Shown: positions 16,348 to 24,896 of the stretch, one piece after another
Numbering within the stretch: the stretch's first letter is position 1
Layout: each line of letters starts with the position of its first letter
Assembly (NCBI GenBank): GCA_000283575.1
Contig: AP012044.1
Location: 2,356,001 to 2,420,000, forward strand
Reading direction: 5' to 3'
Length of the DNA: 64,000 nucleotides
Origin: Oscillibacter valericigenes Sjm18-20
GTDB taxonomy: Bacteria; Bacillota; Clostridia; Oscillospirales; Oscillospiraceae
Made by a program: the position numbers and the translations under genes
Notes under the pieces: generated by a model
Seen by the model: the letters and a program-made list of their open reading frames with translations, nothing else
Databases searched by the model: none
Told to the model about the DNA's origin: nothing

Positions 16348-16351
16348 GGTA

Positions 16352-16681
16352 TCACTTCCTCTTGTACTGGAAGATGATGGCCAGCATTCCCTCGCTCCGA
16401 GAACAGGCGAAGATGACGGCTGGCTTTTTTCCGACTGTCGCCGCTTCACCCTGCACCGGAGGATGCGATATTTTTGGAACCTTCAACCATTCGTCCTCCG
16501 CCACACGAAGCAGCAGATCCCCAACGGCCATGCCGCCATAGTCTGTCTGGACACGGCGCACCAGATCGTCTCCGTCTTCTATGGCAGTGATTGATACGCC
16601 GTTTATTTGGAACGTGTCCGCGAACTCGTCGGTGTCCATGATGTTTTTGATGTCGCTTGCGATATCATTCCGAAAACTCAC
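16352..16681 (-). CDS. Head-tail joining protein, lambda FII-like (tentative)
   Basis: 109 residues. IKNIMDTDEFADTFQINGVSI and the C-terminal EGMLAIIFQYKRK fit small neck proteins of the lambda gpFII type (phage_attach). It lies between capsid-associated genes and gpZ, the expected position. The family call is based on pattern and position, not on an alignment. Confidence 0.55.
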   Translation of the reverse strand: MSFRNDIASDIKNIMDTDEFADTFQINGVSITAIEDGDDLVRRVQTDYGGMAVGDLLLRVAEDEWLKVPKISHPPVQGEAATVGKKPAVIFACSRSEGMLAIIFQYKRK

Positions 16682-16694
16682 GGATTTCTCCCTT

Positions 16695-17045
16695 CTATTC
16701 CTCCGGCATTTCCGTCACGGGGCCGTCGTTGGAATCCGCACCGGAATTGCCCTCTGCGGCTTCTCCAATCTGTCCGCTTTCCGCCGCGCGAATGGCGGCG
16801 ATCAGATCTGCTTTCTTTTTGGACCCGGTTAGCAGTTGGATTCCATGCTCCGCCGCGTAGGATGCCAGTTCCTTGACCGTCATGTCCTCCATAGATCTTT
16901 CCTGCTCCGCCGCTTCCTTTTCCGTCTCTGCAAGGCCGCGGGCAATCAGCAGCTTTCCCGCGTCGTCCGTGACCTCCAGAGTCTCGCCGGTATAGTAGAT
17001 CTTGCTCTCATGCAAAATCTGTCCGCTCTTCACAGTAATCTCCAT
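16695..17045 (-). CDS. Head-associated protein with HeH/SAP-like motif
   Basis: 116 residues. The N-terminal part (SGQILHESKIYYTGETLEV) is a small beta module seen in phage head genes; residues about 54-88 (MTVKELASYAAEHGI, SKKKADLIAAI) form a helix-extension-helix (HeH/SAP/Rho-N-like) motif. The C-terminus is acidic and low-complexity. Directly downstream of the major capsid gene. Role unknown; perhaps a head completion or DNA-contact protein. Confidence 0.6.
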   Translation of the reverse strand: MEITVKSGQILHESKIYYTGETLEVTDDAGKLLIARGLAETEKEAAEQERSMEDMTVKELASYAAEHGIQLLTGSKKKADLIAAIRAAESGQIGEAAEGNSGADSNDGPVTEMPEE

Positions 17046-17054
17046 CGCTCAGCC

Positions 17055-18122
17055 TCACGCTTCCGTCGTATCGGAAACTTCGGCCACAGCCCAGCTGTCC
17101 ACCTCGGTCGGGCAGGGCAGCGGGCGGGAAGATGTTTTCAGGAACCGCTGGGGAGGTTCGCGCTCCATCCAGCTCTCCGCAAGGCGGCGTCCCTCCTTGA
17201 ACGTGAAATCGCTCCCCGCGTCATTCACGCCGGCCAGCACACCATAGTACATCCGGAAGTCCGCGGAGGTGCTGCCCACCAGAATCTTGCCTTTCGGCAT
17301 CAGCGGCTTTGTGGTGGCTGTGGCGGATGACCAATCATCCACATACCAGTCGTCATAGGTGTAAATCTCCAGATTGGGCTTCAGGAGTTTCCCCATGAAG
17401 GTGACGCCCTCGGCCACCACGGACGGCTTGACTTCGAGGTTTAGGAAGTTCTTCTGGTCCAGAAGACCCAGCGCCAGGCAGCGCTTTTCAAACGCCTTGT
17501 AGGCGCTGGACTCCATGATGCACACGTCCGGATTGCGGTAGCCGTTCTTCCGGCACGCCAGGCACAGGGCGTCGAGGTCGTCAATCGGGTTACAGGTGGC
17601 GCCCTCCGCGTCCCATTTCTGAGTCAGAACGGTAGAGTTGGTGAAATCAAAGTTGATGTTGTAGCTGACGTTTTCTCCAACGACCGGAATCAAGCCGGTC
17701 ATCATGGCCTGCACGCACATCCACTCCTCGCGCCGGCGGATCATGTCCTCCAGATTGGTCAGCGCCTCAATCAGCATTCGCATGGCCCGCTCATCCGGAG
17801 TGATGCCGGAGTTCATCAGCAGCTCCCCGGGCAGACGCTTCAGCGCGTCCTGAATCGTAGTCACATCCTTGTTGCTGACAATCGGGGTCTCGTAGCTTTT
17901 AACCTCATAGCCGGCTTTGTGCACAACGGGCGCTTTTCCGTAAGGACTTACAAAGGCGGCCAGCTTTCTGGCGCCGCGCTTAAAATCGACCTTCACATCC
18001 GTGGTCGGCAGCAGCCGTTCCCGGGTGCCTCCGAAGAATGTGGTTTTGAACAGGCTCGGAACATTGGGTACTTTCTCGACCGCCGCGTCCAGATAGATCG
18101 GGTCAAAGATATCAACAGCCAT
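17055..18122 (-). CDS. Major capsid protein (lambda gpE family)
   Basis: 355 residues, the usual length for the phage capsid E family (HK97 fold). Motifs: FFGGTRERLLPTTDVKVDFKR near the N-terminus, LMNSGITPDERAMRM, and the C-terminal SSADFRMYYGVLAGVNDAG. It forms the icosahedral shell with the decoration protein encoded just upstream. AGGGAGG ribosome site. Confidence 0.93.
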   Translation of the reverse strand: MAVDIFDPIYLDAAVEKVPNVPSLFKTTFFGGTRERLLPTTDVKVDFKRGARKLAAFVSPYGKAPVVHKAGYEVKSYETPIVSNKDVTTIQDALKRLPGELLMNSGITPDERAMRMLIEALTNLEDMIRRREEWMCVQAMMTGLIPVVGENVSYNINFDFTNSTVLTQKWDAEGATCNPIDDLDALCLACRKNGYRNPDVCIMESSAYKAFEKRCLALGLLDQKNFLNLEVKPSVVAEGVTFMGKLLKPNLEIYTYDDWYVDDWSSATATTKPLMPKGKILVGSTSADFRMYYGVLAGVNDAGSDFTFKEGRRLAESWMEREPPQRFLKTSSRPLPCPTEVDSWAVAEVSDTTEA

Positions 18123-18137
18123 TGTATATTTCCTCCC

Positions 18138-18485
18138 TTATTCGCCGGTCTGGCAGGCTTTCAGGACAACGCCCTGAGAGAGCAGGACCAGCTTGTTTGT
18201 GGTTTCATCACCGACAATCCCCACTTTGGCAATGTCGTAATAACCCGCTCCGTAGGTGTCGATGGTGCCTGCGGTGTCCAGGGTCTTTGCTTCCGCCGCG
18301 ATCATGTAGATATTTCCCACCACGGCGGCCGCCGTCGCTTTATGAAAGGTCGCCGCCGGTACGCCGGACGTTACCGTGCATTCCAGCAGGTCGCCCCGCG
18401 CGTAGGTACCGGCTGCCGTTGGAACCGGCGCGGTGACAATGACTTCACCTGCAAACAGGGCATCGTAACTCATTGCTTCGCTCAT
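18138..18485 (-). CDS. Head decoration protein (lambda gpD-like)
   Basis: 115 residues. ALFAGEVIVTAPVPTAAGTYARGDLLE and the beta-rich remainder match the head decoration (HDPD) family that stabilises the packed capsid. Position between protease/scaffold and capsid genes is the lambda order C-Nu3-D-E. Confidence 0.85.
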   Translation of the reverse strand: MSEAMSYDALFAGEVIVTAPVPTAAGTYARGDLLECTVTSGVPAATFHKATAAAVVGNIYMIAAEAKTLDTAGTIDTYGAGYYDIAKVGIVGDETTNKLVLLSQGVVLKACQTGE

Positions 18486-18500
18486 GATTCTCTATCCTCC

Positions 18501-18893
18501 TTATCTCGCCTTGCTGGCTTTTTCGGCCAGCGCCGCCGCTTCCGTTTTCTTCTGTTCCGCGGTCTGCGGGCCGCCCTCTCCGGGCCCACCATTTGCAGCC
18601 GCCGGAACGCTTCCTGCCTCCTTCGCATCCGCCGCCAGTTGGCCCAGCACGACGTTATTGACCAGCTTTCCTTCCGTGACGGCCCGATACACAACCGCCT
18701 GCGCGTCGCAGGGCTTTTCGCCATACTTCGCCTCGGTCATCATCTCTGCGGGTACTTTGTCGGCCACCTTGTCCAATTCCGATATGCGCGCGCGTTCCGA
18801 CTTGACGGCGGCCTCCGCCGCGCCGGTCTCCATCTGCCCGCAAAGCTCCGGATACGCCGCTTTCAGGTCTGCAATGCTTTTGATCTCCGCCAT
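18501..18893 (-). CDS. Nested scaffold protein (Nu3-like internal start)
   Basis: An in-frame ATG at 18893 inside the protease gene is preceded by AAAGGAG (18908-18902) 8 bases upstream, better than many true starts here. The product, 130 residues starting MAEIKSIADLK, is the helical C-terminal part. In lambda the scaffold Nu3 is made exactly this way from within gene C. Independent translation is inferred. Confidence 0.7.
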   Translation of the reverse strand: MAEIKSIADLKAAYPELCGQMETGAAEAAVKSERARISELDKVADKVPAEMMTEAKYGEKPCDAQAVVYRAVTEGKLVNNVVLGQLAADAKEAGSVPAAANGGPGEGGPQTAEQKKTEAAALAEKASKAR

Positions 18894-19673
18894 TCTATGG
18901 TCTCCTTTCTGCGGCGTATTGCCGCTCCCCATTTTGCCCTTATTTTTCAGCGCTTCCTGGAGCACTGCTGGAGCCTTTGAAAAATCCGCCGCAGCGACCG
19001 CGGCTCCGTTCATCATGACATACCTCTGCTGCGGCCCTGTTTTTACCTCAACAGGATCTGCCGCTTCGTCCAGCAGTTCGTCCGCAAAGCCGTTGTCCAC
19101 CGCCTCCTGCCCGGAATACCATGTGGTTTCCGCCATCAGCTTCAGGACCTCTTCCTTGGCTTTCCCGCACTTTGCCGCATAGTTTTCTGCAACGCCGCCG
19201 TTCATGGCGTCCAGCATGTTCGCGCTTCCCCGCAGCTCTACGGCACGATACATGTCGCAAAGGAACGTCCTCGCCTCATGAATCATCATGTAGGCGTTTC
19301 GGTAAATGCTGACCGATTCACAGGCGCAGGCGATGTCCACCGCGGCGCTGGCGCACAGTGCCGGAATTTTGCAGGTGATCTTCTTCCCCTCGCTGCGCTT
19401 CTCCCGGATTGCGTTGGCAATCGCCGAGCCCTCGGTAACTTCCCCGCCGCCGCTGTTCATAACGATGACAATTTCCGGGGTGGTCACCTCATTCAGCTGT
19501 GCGATGAAGTCCCGCGACGTGATCTCCGTTCCCTCCTCCCCGGTCCACCAGTCAAAGCTCTTTTCTTTGACGATATAATCGTCAATGTAAAGCTCCGTGA
19601 CGGTATTGCTGACTTTCTGGAACGCAAAGGCCAGCGTTCGCAATTTTACGGGGTCTGTTCCCCTATTGGGCAT
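18501..19673 (-). CDS. Prohead protease (ClpP/S49-like) with C-terminal scaffold region
   Basis: 390 residues. The first ~190 form a ClpP-like fold: oxyanion region VMNSGGGE (71-78), nucleophile probably S109 in CASAAVD, histidine H132 in MMIHEA. The C-terminal ~130 residues are helical and Ala/Glu/Lys-rich, like a scaffold. It matures the prohead and supplies the core, like lambda gpC. An internal start at 18893 with its own ribosome site would make the scaffold alone. Confidence 0.9.
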   Translation of the reverse strand: MPNRGTDPVKLRTLAFAFQKVSNTVTELYIDDYIVKEKSFDWWTGEEGTEITSRDFIAQLNEVTTPEIVIVMNSGGGEVTEGSAIANAIREKRSEGKKITCKIPALCASAAVDIACACESVSIYRNAYMMIHEARTFLCDMYRAVELRGSANMLDAMNGGVAENYAAKCGKAKEEVLKLMAETTWYSGQEAVDNGFADELLDEAADPVEVKTGPQQRYVMMNGAAVAAADFSKAPAVLQEALKNKGKMGSGNTPQKGDHRMAEIKSIADLKAAYPELCGQMETGAAEAAVKSERARISELDKVADKVPAEMMTEAKYGEKPCDAQAVVYRAVTEGKLVNNVVLGQLAADAKEAGSVPAAANGGPGEGGPQTAEQKKTEAAALAEKASKAR

Positions 19674-21336
19674 TGCCGTCTCCTCCTTTCACTGTATCCG
19701 GCGCCAGGCTCTTCTGCGCCGCCGCCAGCAGTTGATTTTCGTTGGTGAGCTGATTGACATTCCGCTTGTAGTCTCCGCCGGTCAGGCCGCGCGTCTCCTC
19801 TTCCCGCGTGGAAAAGCCCTGTGCCACGCGCTGGGTTGCCGCCTTCACCTCTTTTGTCGGGTCCAGCATCCCCGCCGCCGGTCCGTTCCAGTCCGCCGAG
19901 CACCACGCCTTTCGGATAATGGGATCGTCGAAGAACCGGGGCGCGTGAATCCGTCCCCGCGCAACCGCTTCCGTCAAAAACAGCTCGTATACCGGCTGGC
20001 AAAACTGGGTTGTGACACGCTCCCGTCGAAATCGGAACATCTTCCACGCTTCCAGCAAAGCCCCGCGGGAAGCCGAATAGGAAGTAGAGAATTTTTTGAG
20101 CAGCAGTTCGTTTGGAATTTCCAATGCCGCACCGATGCTCTGGGATACCGATGACACAAACTCCCCAAAAGCGGTGACCGGGTGTTTCGGCTCCGCAAAT
20201 TTTACGTCCTCCCCCGGTGCGAGGGTCACGATCGCACCACTGCCGAGCCTGTATTCGTCGTCTCCTTTTGGTGGTGCTGTTTGCTGAGCGTCTTCATCGT
20301 CTATTGCTTCACCAATCGGCATACCTGTCGTTGGTCCGTCTGTTACTACAAACGCCGTAAACATTGCACCGATGATTGCCGCCGTCAACTCCGCCTTTTC
20401 ATATTGTTTCAGCTGCTGGAGCTCTTCCAGAATCGGGGAAAGGAACGGGACGCCCCGGCGCTGCTCCGCCCGCTCCGGCTCAAACATGTGCAGCACGTTG
20501 GGCCGTCCGGTCTGCGTGCCGAACGCCTCTACGCGCTCCCATTTCATCGGCTCCAAAGAATCCGGCTGCATGGGAGCGTATGGGTATCGGTTGCAGAAAT
20601 GATAGGCGACGGTAGCGCCGCTCCTGTTAAACTCCACTCCGGAATAGATCCTGTTACCTGTCATTTTATCCGTTCCCCAGTATGTTGTGGCAATCCTTCC
20701 GGCGGACATAATTGTACCGGGCGTACTCAGGCGATCCCCCTCGATTAGCTTCAGACGCAGGCCGTACGGCATAAATGCCGTCGGCTCTTCCATCGGCAGC
20801 AGGCAAAGCCCGTCTCCGTTCATCAGCTCGCCCAGAAAGAACAGGCTCTGCATTTCATAGAAATTGTTCAGGCGGAAGGCATCGCAGAATTTACTTTCCG
20901 CCCACAGTGCAAACTCCCGCTCGATCTTGTTTTCCCAGTTTTCCGCGTGGCTCTGATCGAATGGCGTGACGGTGTTCAAAAACTCCCAGTCCAGCCGGCT
21001 TTTCAGGTGCAGGCCGCCGCCGATCACATTGGTACGGGTCGTGTTGATTGCCGAAGTTGCGATGGGCGCCGTCATATAAGCCAGACGCGACCGGGAGATC
21101 AGCGTCTGGTGGTTGGCGTCTATGTCGCTCTGGGGATCTGCGGAGATTCCTTTTGACCCCCGAAAGGCTTTGCTCCTTCTGGACGCTCCGCCCTCCGAGT
21201 ATCCGGACATCACGGCCCTGCCCGTATCGGCCAGCGTCTCCGCCAATTCCGTGCGCGCAATGGCGGCCCGCGCCGCCGACCTGCTTTTTCCCCACGCGGG
21301 CGATACCGCCGCGATCGCCTTGTCCAGCGCATTCAA
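19663..21336 (-). CDS. Portal protein (lambda gpB family)
   Basis: 557 residues, TTG start after GGGGGATG. Family blocks: INTTRTNVIGGGLHLKSR, FLGELMNGDGLCLLPM, GVPFLSPILEELQQLKQYEKAEL (cited in part) and SYSASRGALLEAWKMFR. Forms the dodecameric DNA gate at the capsid vertex. Order gpA-gpW-gpB-protease is lambda-like. Overlaps the protease gene by 11 bases. Confidence 0.93.
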   Translation of the reverse strand: MNALDKAIAAVSPAWGKSRSAARAAIARTELAETLADTGRAVMSGYSEGGASRRSKAFRGSKGISADPQSDIDANHQTLISRSRLAYMTAPIATSAINTTRTNVIGGGLHLKSRLDWEFLNTVTPFDQSHAENWENKIEREFALWAESKFCDAFRLNNFYEMQSLFFLGELMNGDGLCLLPMEEPTAFMPYGLRLKLIEGDRLSTPGTIMSAGRIATTYWGTDKMTGNRIYSGVEFNRSGATVAYHFCNRYPYAPMQPDSLEPMKWERVEAFGTQTGRPNVLHMFEPERAEQRRGVPFLSPILEELQQLKQYEKAELTAAIIGAMFTAFVVTDGPTTGMPIGEAIDDEDAQQTAPPKGDDEYRLGSGAIVTLAPGEDVKFAEPKHPVTAFGEFVSSVSQSIGAALEIPNELLLKKFSTSYSASRGALLEAWKMFRFRRERVTTQFCQPVYELFLTEAVARGRIHAPRFFDDPIIRKAWCSADWNGPAAGMLDPTKEVKAATQRVAQGFSTREEETRGLTGGDYKRNVNQLTNENQLLAAAQKSLAPDTVKGGDGNAQ

Positions 21337-21349
21337 GCTGCATCCCCCC

Positions 21350-21592
21350 TCAATAGTCCAGCGGAACCACGCGCTTCACGCAGTTCCGCGCACGGCCGGA
21401 CGCTTTTGCCTCCTCCGCCGCGATTTCTTTTTCCAGATAGACGATCATCTCCGCGACCTTCGGCAAGTCCGCTCTCCTGAGTCGCAGGGAGCCTGTAGAA
21501 TACTCCTGCGCGCCACATAAAATTTTATCTTCCGCCGTCTGGTATTCCGTCAGGCGTGTCTGCAAACGCTGCAACCTTGTTTCCTCCGCCAT
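21350..21592 (-). CDS. Head-tail joining protein gpW-like
   Basis: 80 residues, helical N-terminus (LQRLQTRLTEYQTAEDKIL) and the short beta segment STGSLRLRRADL, the known gpW / DUF6148 pattern. Sits between terminase and portal, exactly as gpW in lambda. Confidence 0.85.
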   Translation of the reverse strand: MAEETRLQRLQTRLTEYQTAEDKILCGAQEYSTGSLRLRRADLPKVAEMIVYLEKEIAAEEAKASGRARNCVKRVVPLDY

Positions 21593-21604
21593 CTTTTTTC
21601 CTCC

Positions 21605-23494
21605 CTACAATTCAATCCCCGCCGACCCTTTTCGCTTTCGTGGCTTCGGTGCGGTGGCCTGCTTCTTATTCTGATTCAGGCGGTGCTGCTCCAGCACGTC
21701 CAACTTCGGGTTCAAAATCTCAATCGCCGCGCTGTTGTAGTTCCGCAGGTCCCATGGCTCGTTCCGCGCTCCGGACGTGATCTTTTCCCACCGCGTCCGG
21801 GTCTGCCCACGCTCCGTATAGGGAACCCGATGCTCGGAGCACAGGCCCCGAAAATAGTCGTCGTCGAACCCCCGATCCGCTTCAATCGGGAAAAAACAAT
21901 ATCCCGGATTTTTCTCAAAATTGACCGAAAGACGGGAAAGCAGGGTATCCTTTCCAGTGTCTACGCCAATATCAAAAAGATAGATGCCTGCTTTATTGCG
22001 GGTCTTTGGTCTCCGGACAAACGGCACGCCCTCTCCGCCAAATCCCTTGATTGCCCAGATGCGACGCGCCTCCCTCCGTGGGTCTTTGCAATAGGCGTAA
22101 ACCTGCTGCGTAAAATGGCCACCGGAGTCAATGCAGGTTGTCATGATCCGCATCTGTTGTCCGTCCGCTCTTTTGTAAGCGGCAATAAGGATGTCATCCA
22201 GCTCCTTCCACGTTTTCGGAAGGCCGGGGTCTGACAGGATAATGCCATACTTGATGCCCCACGACCGAAAATCCAACCCCCATCCATCAATCTCATATTC
22301 CAGGCGGTTGTCCTGAACATCCACCGCCGCGGTCAGCACCAGCACCTCTTCCGGCACCTGGCAGTTATAGGCGATCCGCCTGTTTTTGATAATCTCATCC
22401 GCGCTCAACTCCCGCTTTTGCTTGAACGTCTCTCCCAGCGTGGTGTTTGTCCACGCCTTCAGGCTGTCCGGGCCCTTGTGCTTTGCCTCTAAAAAGCTCT
22501 CCGCGATCTCCTTCCAGCTCCCCCATGGAGAGCAGAATTCGTTGAGATGAAACCCCCGCACCTTCGTGATCTCCGGGTGCAGCGCCTTCCAGCGGATCGG
22601 CTGATGCTTCCATCTCACCTCGCTGTCCAGGCACGCGCATTTCCGGCATTCATACCCCAGAATTTCAGCGGTATTTGTTCCGGATACATGGCTGAACTTC
22701 AGGTTCGCCCATACATAGGGCTGCCACTCTCCGCAGTTCGGGCACTGGACCTCCAATTCCTCCATGGAAGAGGCACGGTATTCTTTTTCGATTTTGCTCT
22801 CGTCTTCGTTGGTGGGCGTCGATACCAGGATGATCTTCCGGTTCCAGAAGTTTTTCGTTCTCTTTCTGGCCAGCTCCACTGGGTCTCCTTCTTTACCGGA
22901 GGACTGTGGATATCCGTCCACCTCGTCCAGGAAAAGGGCCCGCACCGGGCGGCCGCGGAGCTGTGCCGGGGAATTGGCGCCCACCAGCGACACGTATCCG
23001 CCGGGGAACCGCTTCTGATAGATCGTGTTCCCGCCGTCCCGTGCTTTCAGGTCCGATACTTTCTCCCGCAGCGTCGGGCAATCCCGAATCATCGGCGTCA
23101 GTCGTTCCTTGGAGTAGTTCTCCGCCATTTCTTTGCTTGGCAGGACGTACAGGATTGGGCACGGCTCCCGGTCGATCAGCCATCCGATGGTGTTCAGGAT
23201 GATCTCCGTTTTGCCGACCTGCGCGGAGGACATGATCACCACGATTTCCACATGCGGGTCGGATACCGCGTCCATAATCTCCCGCTGATACGGCGCCCGG
23301 TCCGTGTACCACCGGCCTCTTTCTGCCGATGCTTCCGGTGAAAGTATCCGGAACTTATCCGCCCACTGGCTTACCGTCATGTATGCCGGCACCAAAAACG
23401 CACCCATCAGCCGCTTGAACAGCTTTAGGGTGCGCCGGTATTGGATTTCCCGCTTATTCGGTTTCTTCTGCTTCTTCGTCTTCTTCTGGCTCAT
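21605..23494 (-). CDS. Terminase large subunit (GpA family)
   Basis: About 629 residues from ATG 23494; the exact start is uncertain because the frame overlaps the small-subunit gene. Walker A-like segment VIMSSAQVGKTEIILNTIGW, then LYVLPSKEMAENYSKERL, LFLDEVDGYPQS (Walker B) and the zinc-like CPNCGEWQ...CRKC pair. The C-terminal nuclease domain has VDVQDNRLEYEIDGWG. It cuts concatemers and pumps DNA into the prohead. GpA-type terminases generate cohesive ends. Confidence 0.95.
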   Translation of the reverse strand: MSQKKTKKQKKPNKREIQYRRTLKLFKRLMGAFLVPAYMTVSQWADKFRILSPEASAERGRWYTDRAPYQREIMDAVSDPHVEIVVIMSSAQVGKTEIILNTIGWLIDREPCPILYVLPSKEMAENYSKERLTPMIRDCPTLREKVSDLKARDGGNTIYQKRFPGGYVSLVGANSPAQLRGRPVRALFLDEVDGYPQSSGKEGDPVELARKRTKNFWNRKIILVSTPTNEDESKIEKEYRASSMEELEVQCPNCGEWQPYVWANLKFSHVSGTNTAEILGYECRKCACLDSEVRWKHQPIRWKALHPEITKVRGFHLNEFCSPWGSWKEIAESFLEAKHKGPDSLKAWTNTTLGETFKQKRELSADEIIKNRRIAYNCQVPEEVLVLTAAVDVQDNRLEYEIDGWGLDFRSWGIKYGIILSDPGLPKTWKELDDILIAAYKRADGQQMRIMTTCIDSGGHFTQQVYAYCKDPRREARRIWAIKGFGGEGVPFVRRPKTRNKAGIYLFDIGVDTGKDTLLSRLSVNFEKNPGYCFFPIEADRGFDDDYFRGLCSEHRVPYTERGQTRTRWEKITSGARNEPWDLRNYNSAAIEILNPKLDVLEQHRLNQNKKQATAPKPRKRKGSAGIEL

Positions 23495-23954
23495 AATCGT
23501 CATAATCCGCCGGGTCATAACCCGACACCTCATTCAGCGCATCCGTGATCTCCCGTGTCAGCAGGCTCTGGACCTCTGTTGCGTCCGTCAATCCGGTAAC
23601 CTGCGGGGCCAGCTTCACCGGAATACCCAGCATCCGGCTTTTCACCGTGGCGGCCATGTTCCCCCAGAGCCGTTCCACGTCCGAGGCAAGATGCAGCTGC
23701 CCTTCCATACGCATCACGGTCAACTCCGTCTTGCGCATCTTGATCCGCTCATGGGCGGCCCGAACTCCATCCAGGGTCTTTTCTTCCGTGGATTTCTCTG
23801 CGTGGGTCATGTAGTTGATGTAATTCTTGACGGACTGGCCCAGATCGTACTTGCCCCGCCGAATCCGTACGACGGTCCCCTCGTTCGCCATCATCTCGAT
23901 TCGGCGCTTTGTCACGCCGAAGCATTCCGCCAGTACCGCCGCGTTTACTTCCAT
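23454..23954 (-). CDS. Terminase small subunit (Nu1-like)
   Basis: 166 residues from ATG 23954, chosen because GGAG lies 9 bases upstream; an earlier in-frame start at 23981 is possible. The N-terminal winged helix (AVLAECFGVTKRRIEMMANEG) is the Nu1 DNA-recognition domain that binds the cos region. A charged helical middle and an acidic tail (DYDDYEPEEDEEAEE) follow. Overlaps the large subunit by 41 bases. Confidence 0.85.
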   Translation of the reverse strand: MEVNAAVLAECFGVTKRRIEMMANEGTVVRIRRGKYDLGQSVKNYINYMTHAEKSTEEKTLDGVRAAHERIKMRKTELTVMRMEGQLHLASDVERLWGNMAATVKSRMLGIPVKLAPQVTGLTDATEVQSLLTREITDALNEVSGYDPADYDDYEPEEDEEAEETE

Positions 23955-24491
23955 GTCCATCATCTCCATTCGGCACACCACCCGGCCCTCGCAGTCTCCC
24001 GCTCAGGTCGGGCCGGAGGGGTTCATGAAAGCCGGCCCTTCAAAGGCCGGGTGCTATTCCGAATTGGCTTTTTAGAATGGACCGTAATCTGGTTTTTCCG
24101 TGTGAGCATGTAGCTTTGCAGCATTTTGCAAAGCGAACTCGTTTTCTTGGGTTCACTTCGCTAAATTTCGCTTTTTGGGCGCTGTTCTCGCGTACGCGCA
24201 TAACGCGCGCGGATAAGAAGATTTTTTCCGTGCTGTTTTCTCCTGCTGACGGATTCCCTGAAAGCGAAAGCGAAACGCTCTAAAAATTACTCAAAATCTA
24301 GGCAATTCCCGCGCTTCGCCAGTACCACTCGCATTTTTTCTTTCTGACAGTACCTTTTTGCGCTCAGGGAGCGGGACGTAGGAGTCCGCCCCGTAGATGC
24401 TCCCCGATATTAACGCCGCGGACACTTTGCATCCCCTACGCTCGTCCACGATACCAAAATAACACAGCTGTTTGGCTCTTGGGCAGTCTCT
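23955..24491. other. 537-bp non-coding region between late regulator and terminase; candidate cos/late promoter region
   Basis: No credible gene on either strand. It holds a CCGGCC / GGCCGG hairpin with a 7-base loop (24032-24050), a CGCGTACGCG palindrome near 24191 and several short repeats of the type AAGCGAA and GCTTTGCA. It lies directly upstream of the Nu1/GpA terminase genes, where lambda-type phages carry cos, and where the late promoter recognised by the upstream regulator is expected. Neither site can be fixed from sequence alone. Confidence 0.5.
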
Positions 24492-24896
24492 TTAGTCCAT
24501 CAGGCCATAGTAGCTTGCAACCAGACGTATAAACTCGCTATGCCACTGCGCCGCCGTCTTATAATGGCACGGTATCTGCAAAGCCGCCCCCTCCATTGTG
24601 TACTGTCTGTCCCATAAAACCATTTTGATAATCGCCAGCCTCTGTCTCCCGTTGCTGTAACGCTCGGTCATCTCAATGGCCCGGTGAACAGCTTCATATT
24701 CCCTCTGTTTCGTTGACGGCAGTTCACGGATGGCCAGGCTTTCAATGAAGCGGCCCGCTCCACCGCCACGAGGCATTCCGCTGTAATTTGCTGTGACGGA
24801 CTGGCTATGTAACGCGGCGTATTCCTCTCGCAACTCTGGGTACCTACGGATCATGCCTTTCACATAGGGCCACCAGTCATATCTTGGTTTACTCAT
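24492..24896 (-). CDS. Late transcription regulator, RinA/ArpU-like
   Basis: 134 residues. The C-terminal part (MTERYSNGRQRLAIIKMVLWD ... then IPCHYKTAAQWHSEFIRLVA) has the sigma-4-like helix pattern of phage late activators RinA/ArpU. It is the last gene before the structural operon, the standard place. Its start overlaps the end of the HUH gene. The family call is by pattern; it may activate the late promoter in the following non-coding region. Confidence 0.6.
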   Translation of the reverse strand: MSKPRYDWWPYVKGMIRRYPELREEYAALHSQSVTANYSGMPRGGGAGRFIESLAIRELPSTKQREYEAVHRAIEMTERYSNGRQRLAIIKMVLWDRQYTMEGAALQIPCHYKTAAQWHSEFIRLVASYYGLMD

